From Thalassiosira profunda (lineage: Eukaryota; Bacillariophyta; Thalassiosirophyceae; Thalassiosirales; Thalassiosiraceae): a stretch of DNA of 19,816 bases. Location of the stretch: contig JALLAP010000657.1 in NCBI GenBank assembly GCA_036939355.1, positions 1-19,816 of the forward strand, in the 5' to 3' direction. The notes beneath the pieces are model-generated. The model saw nothing but the letters and a program-made list of their open reading frames with translations. It made no database searches and was not told the origin of the DNA. Below, in pieces: positions 16,887-19,816 of the stretch. A program made the translations under genes and the position numbers. The stretch's first letter is position 1. The number at the start of each line of letters is the position of its first letter.

Positions 16887-19816
16887 ATGGTGGAGCGAAA
16901 GAACTACAAACGGGCCGCCATCGGCGCCGCCCTGACCATCGGCCTCGCCGGATCCGCCGGACTGGTCCGCCGGGCCCGGCGCGAGGCCGACGAGCAGCGC
17001 CGGCTGGACGAGCAGCGCCGGCTGGACGCCTTAATTCAGGCGGGGACCCCGGATAGGCGCAACCTGATGGGGGGCATCGGCGGCTTCCCGGGTGGCGGAC
17101 CAGAGGTGTCGTCCGACGCCCTGGAATTGCTCAAGCCCGCAGACATGCAGTACGAGTCCAACCCCTTCCGGCCCCGGGCGTACTATGTCAATCCCTACGC
17201 CCAGATGCCGATGCAGATGTCCGGGAACGCGGGGGTCGACGGACCGGGTGAGTTCGGCGCTGCTCGTGCGATGTGTGTGTTTTGTTCACATGATGTGTTC
17301 ACTGTGGGTGTTTTGTGCACATGATGTGTCCCACATCTGCGTTGTGTTGTCTCCCGCGATTCTCACCTCCCTCGCCCTCCCAACATCCAACCACAGGCGA
17401 CTACGGCAGCGGCGTCTACGACACGGAATACCTCCACTACAAGAACGTCACCGAGAAGGACGGGGAGGGGACCCGGGGACCCACGAAGGCGCCCGTGGTG
17501 CAGAAGAGCGGGTGGTTCGAGCCCACGACGGAACCGGGGACGGCGTACCCGACGTGGGGGGACTACGGGTGAGTTCCGGGCGTTGCGGGGAGTTGGTTTG
17601 TCTCGTGCGATGGAGGCTCTTGGAGAGTCGCGTCTTGCGTTTTTGGGAGGGGAAAAGAGCTCGCCCCGTATCGATTCCGATCCCCGCTCGCATGGAAAAA
17701 TACACACTCACCTTCGCTCTCTTTTTTTCTATGCAGGGACACCACCCCCCAGCCGACCGAGTACGGCGAGACCCGACGTCCGACGCCCGACCCGTCGAAG
17801 CGTCCGACGAAGCTGCCGACGAAGTTTCCCACGCGGGATCCCTCCGGAGGGGTGAGTTTTGTGGACCGCACGCCCTCGTCGGAGCTATTGAGTTTGCCCT
17901 CGTGCTCCAACAACCTTTGCTCACATCTTATCCTCGTTTGTCTTCTTTCTCCGCGACGACGCACAGCCGACCCGCCCGCCCACGCGGAATCCCTCGCGGG
18001 TTCCCTCGCGAGGACCCACGCGCGATCCCTCCCCGGGACCAAGCCGGTTGCCGACGCGGGGGCCCACGCGCGACCCCAGCCCGGGACCGAGCCGGCTTCC
18101 AACAAGAGGGCCGAGCCGGCCGCCGAGCCCGGGACCGAGCCCGGGACCGAGCCGATTGCCCACGCGAGGGCCGACGCGCGACCCGAGCCCGGGACCGAGC
18201 CCGGGGCCGAGCCGGCCTCCATCTCCGGGACCTAGCCGGCCTCCATCTCCGGGACCGACAAATCGGCCGATCGAGCCATTGAGCGGCGACGCCTCCCCCA
18301 CCGTCATCCAGGACACGACGGATAATTCGCCCACGTACGACCGCACCGGCGACTTCTACTGCGGTTCCAACATCCAGCAGGCCTCCGCTTGCGAAAATCC
18401 CTGCCCCAACGGCATCCAGGACTGCGCCGCGGGGTTCTGCTACGCCGTGAGCCAGTGCATTGCGCCGAATTTTGACGATGCCGGGGCGGCGCCGACGGAT
18501 CCGCCCGCGCCGCTTCCCACGCAGCCTCCGGTGGCCGATCCCGCGCCGCTTCCACCAGCGGATTCAACGCCATTGCCGACGCCATTGCCAACGCCATTGC
18601 CGACGCCGCGGCCCGAGGACCCCAGTCAATTTTACTGCGGATCCGACCTCGACGCCGCCGCCTCTACGTGCGACGAGGCCTGTCCCACCGGCGCCCCGGC
18701 CGAGTGCCCCAGCGGCCAAATGTGCTACGCCGCCACCGGCTGCGACGGCCACACTCCTCCCACGAGATCGCCCTCTTATGACGCGACCGGGAGCTTCTAC
18801 TGCGGCACGAGCTTCCAGAACGCTTCCGCGACGTGCGACATTGCGTGTCCGAGCGGATTGAGCACGGAGTGTCCCGCGGGACAGGCGTGTTATGCCAACA
18901 CCCCCTGCGAGGACCGCGCCGGGTTCTACTGCGGCACGAGCCTGGTGAACGCCTCCGCGAGCTGTCAATACGCGTGCCCCACCGGGCTGGATTCCGAGTG
19001 TCCAAGCGGCACGACGTGCTACGAGACGCTGACGTGTCCATTCCAGGATGCCGGCGGGCCCACACCCGCGCCCATTGAGCCGGACGTTGGAGATGGGAGC
19101 AAGTACTGCGGGTACGACTACGAGCATGCCTCCACAGAGTGCACCCAACCGTGTCCTCACGGGTTGAACTCCGAGTGTCCGGAGGGGATGAGTTGTTACT
19201 CCCACACCCCCTGCGAAGATTCCGGCACCTTTTACTGCGGCGTGAGCTGGAACAACGCGGCCAGTTCGTGCCGGTACCCCTGCCCCAGTGGAACGGACGC
19301 CGAGTGCCCCGCGAACACGCATTGCTACGCGTACACCACCTGCGATGAAACGGGGAGTTTCATGTGCGGGACCACGTTCGAGGAGGCGAGCACTCAGTGC
19401 AACGAGCCGTGTCCCACGGGAAGCCCGACCGAGTGTCCCAGCGGAGAAAGTTGCTTCACCCACACGACCTGCCCGCCCGACGGTGCCGATGCCGTGGGAG
19501 ACCCCCTTGAAATGGACAGCGGCAGCTCGCCGTCGCCGACGCCGGAGCCGTACGTTCCGGGCGATTCGTACTACTGCGGGACGTCCTACCTGGAAGCCAG
19601 CGCGCGGTGCACGGACCCGTGCCCGAGCCGTCTGGACTCGGAATGTCCCAACGGGGAACAGTGTTACGGGAACACCCCCTGCCCCTCCAGGGGAACGTAC
19701 TACTGCGGCGGCAGCCTCGAGGAGGCGAGTTCCATGTGCGACCACCCCTGTCCCAGCGGAGACAGCGAGGAATGCCCGAGCGGATTGAGCTGCTTCGCGT
19801 ACACGAGCTGCGCCGA
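16887..19816 (+). CDS. Cell-surface protein with Pro/Thr-rich stalk and six-Cys repeat array (3' end outside window)
   Basis: Predicted join 16887-17247, 17397-17568, 17737-17851, 17967->19816; introns 149, 168 and 115 nt, all GTGAGT..CAG and in phase; 832 visible codons. The N-terminus has a short moderately hydrophobic segment AAIGAALTIGLAGSAGLV (about 10-27), perhaps a signal anchor, then a charged helix with a tandem DEQRRL repeat. Exons 2-3 carry YGSGVYDTEYLHYKN, PTWGDYG and a PTKLPTKFPT linker. Exon 4 begins with about 100 residues of repeated PTR, PSR and PGPS units, then at least nine repeats of about 38 residues, each with six Cys (YCG..AS..C..PCPSG..ECPSG..CY..T.C). Repeat 9 reaches the window edge. 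I recall such repeats from many diatom extracellular proteins; their resemblance to small carbohydrate-binding knots is inference. Catalytic domains, if any, lie beyond the window. Confidence 0.8.
17967..18290 (+). repeat. GC-rich coding minisatellite
   Basis: Imperfect tandem units built on CCCGGGACCGAGC and CCCACGCGCGA encode PGPS, PTRGPT and PTRDPS blocks. GGCCTCCATCTCCGGGACC occurs twice in a row near 18218-18258. Because of the GC bias, other frames also stay open here; the frame kept is the one continuous with the flanking exons. Confidence 0.7.
18354..19816 (+). repeat. Array of at least nine six-Cys protein repeats
   Basis: Nine copies start at about 18352 (FYCGSN), 18631 (FYCGSD), 18796 (FYCGTS), 18925 (FYCGTS), 19105 (KYCGYD), 19231 (FYCGVS), 19360 (FMCGTT), 19570 (YYCGTS) and 19699 (YYCGGS). 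Cys spacing is about C-x10-C-x3-C-x7/8-C-x5-C-x5-C. Copy 1 is the most diverged. Linkers follow copies 1, 2, 4 and 7. Copies differ clearly at DNA level, so the array is old rather than newly amplified. Confidence 0.85.

Noticed and set aside
18564..19745. 393-residue minus-strand frame
   Set aside because: It is the antisense image of the Cys-repeat array; its apparent repeats mirror the real ones.

Overview
The window looks like nuclear DNA of a diatom, most probably a centric diatom of the Thalassiosira type. Genes are split by short GT..AG introns, mostly 78-168 nt, with GTGAGT- or GTAAGT-like donors and CAG acceptors. Many predicted proteins are secreted. They carry Pro/Thr 'PTxxPT' linkers, Ser/Lys-rich tails, arrays of six-cysteine repeats and globular domains that I know mainly from diatoms. 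This is inference from architecture and recalled family patterns; no search was run. I see no tRNA, rRNA, CRISPR array, transposase or prokaryotic operon.

Layout, left to right: (1) a minus-strand gene running off the left edge (<1..962), 320 visible residues, basic and disordered, then a membrane segment; (2) a small plus-strand gene at 1510..2109; (3) a five-exon ionotropic glutamate receptor-like channel at 2686..5159 (+); (4) a convergent secreted Pro/Thr- then Ser/Lys-rich protein with one in-frame 90-nt intron at 5277..7763 (-); (5) an intronless Golgi-type sulfotransferase at 8469..9593 (+); (6) a probable broken coding remnant containing a 25-base homopolymer at about 9594..9892 (-); (7) a two-exon secreted acidic/Lys-rich protein with a long, hairpin-rich 525-nt intron at 10085..11290 (+); (8) a large four-exon modular secreted protein ending in an alpha-carbonic-anhydrase-like domain that seems to lack the zinc ligands, at 11912..15807 (-), whose first exon contains an unresolved assembly join (72-bp duplicate around one N); (9) a four-exon gene with a Pro/Thr/Arg/Ser mucin-like region and at least nine Cys repeats, running off the right edge at 16887..>19816 (+).

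Genes 4, 7, 8 and 9 read as secretory or cell-surface products, and the sulfotransferase could modify glycans in the same pathway. A cell-wall or silica-associated theme is therefore plausible but not proven. The channel gene is a separate signalling component. Noncoding parts share short palindromic words: TTGCAA in several introns and 5' flanks, and an 11-bp word CACATGATGTG found four times, including within a triple 11-bp repeat that ends exactly on the sulfotransferase start codon.

All exon joins are predictions from splice consensus, reading phase and continuity of family motifs. Transcript data would settle them.
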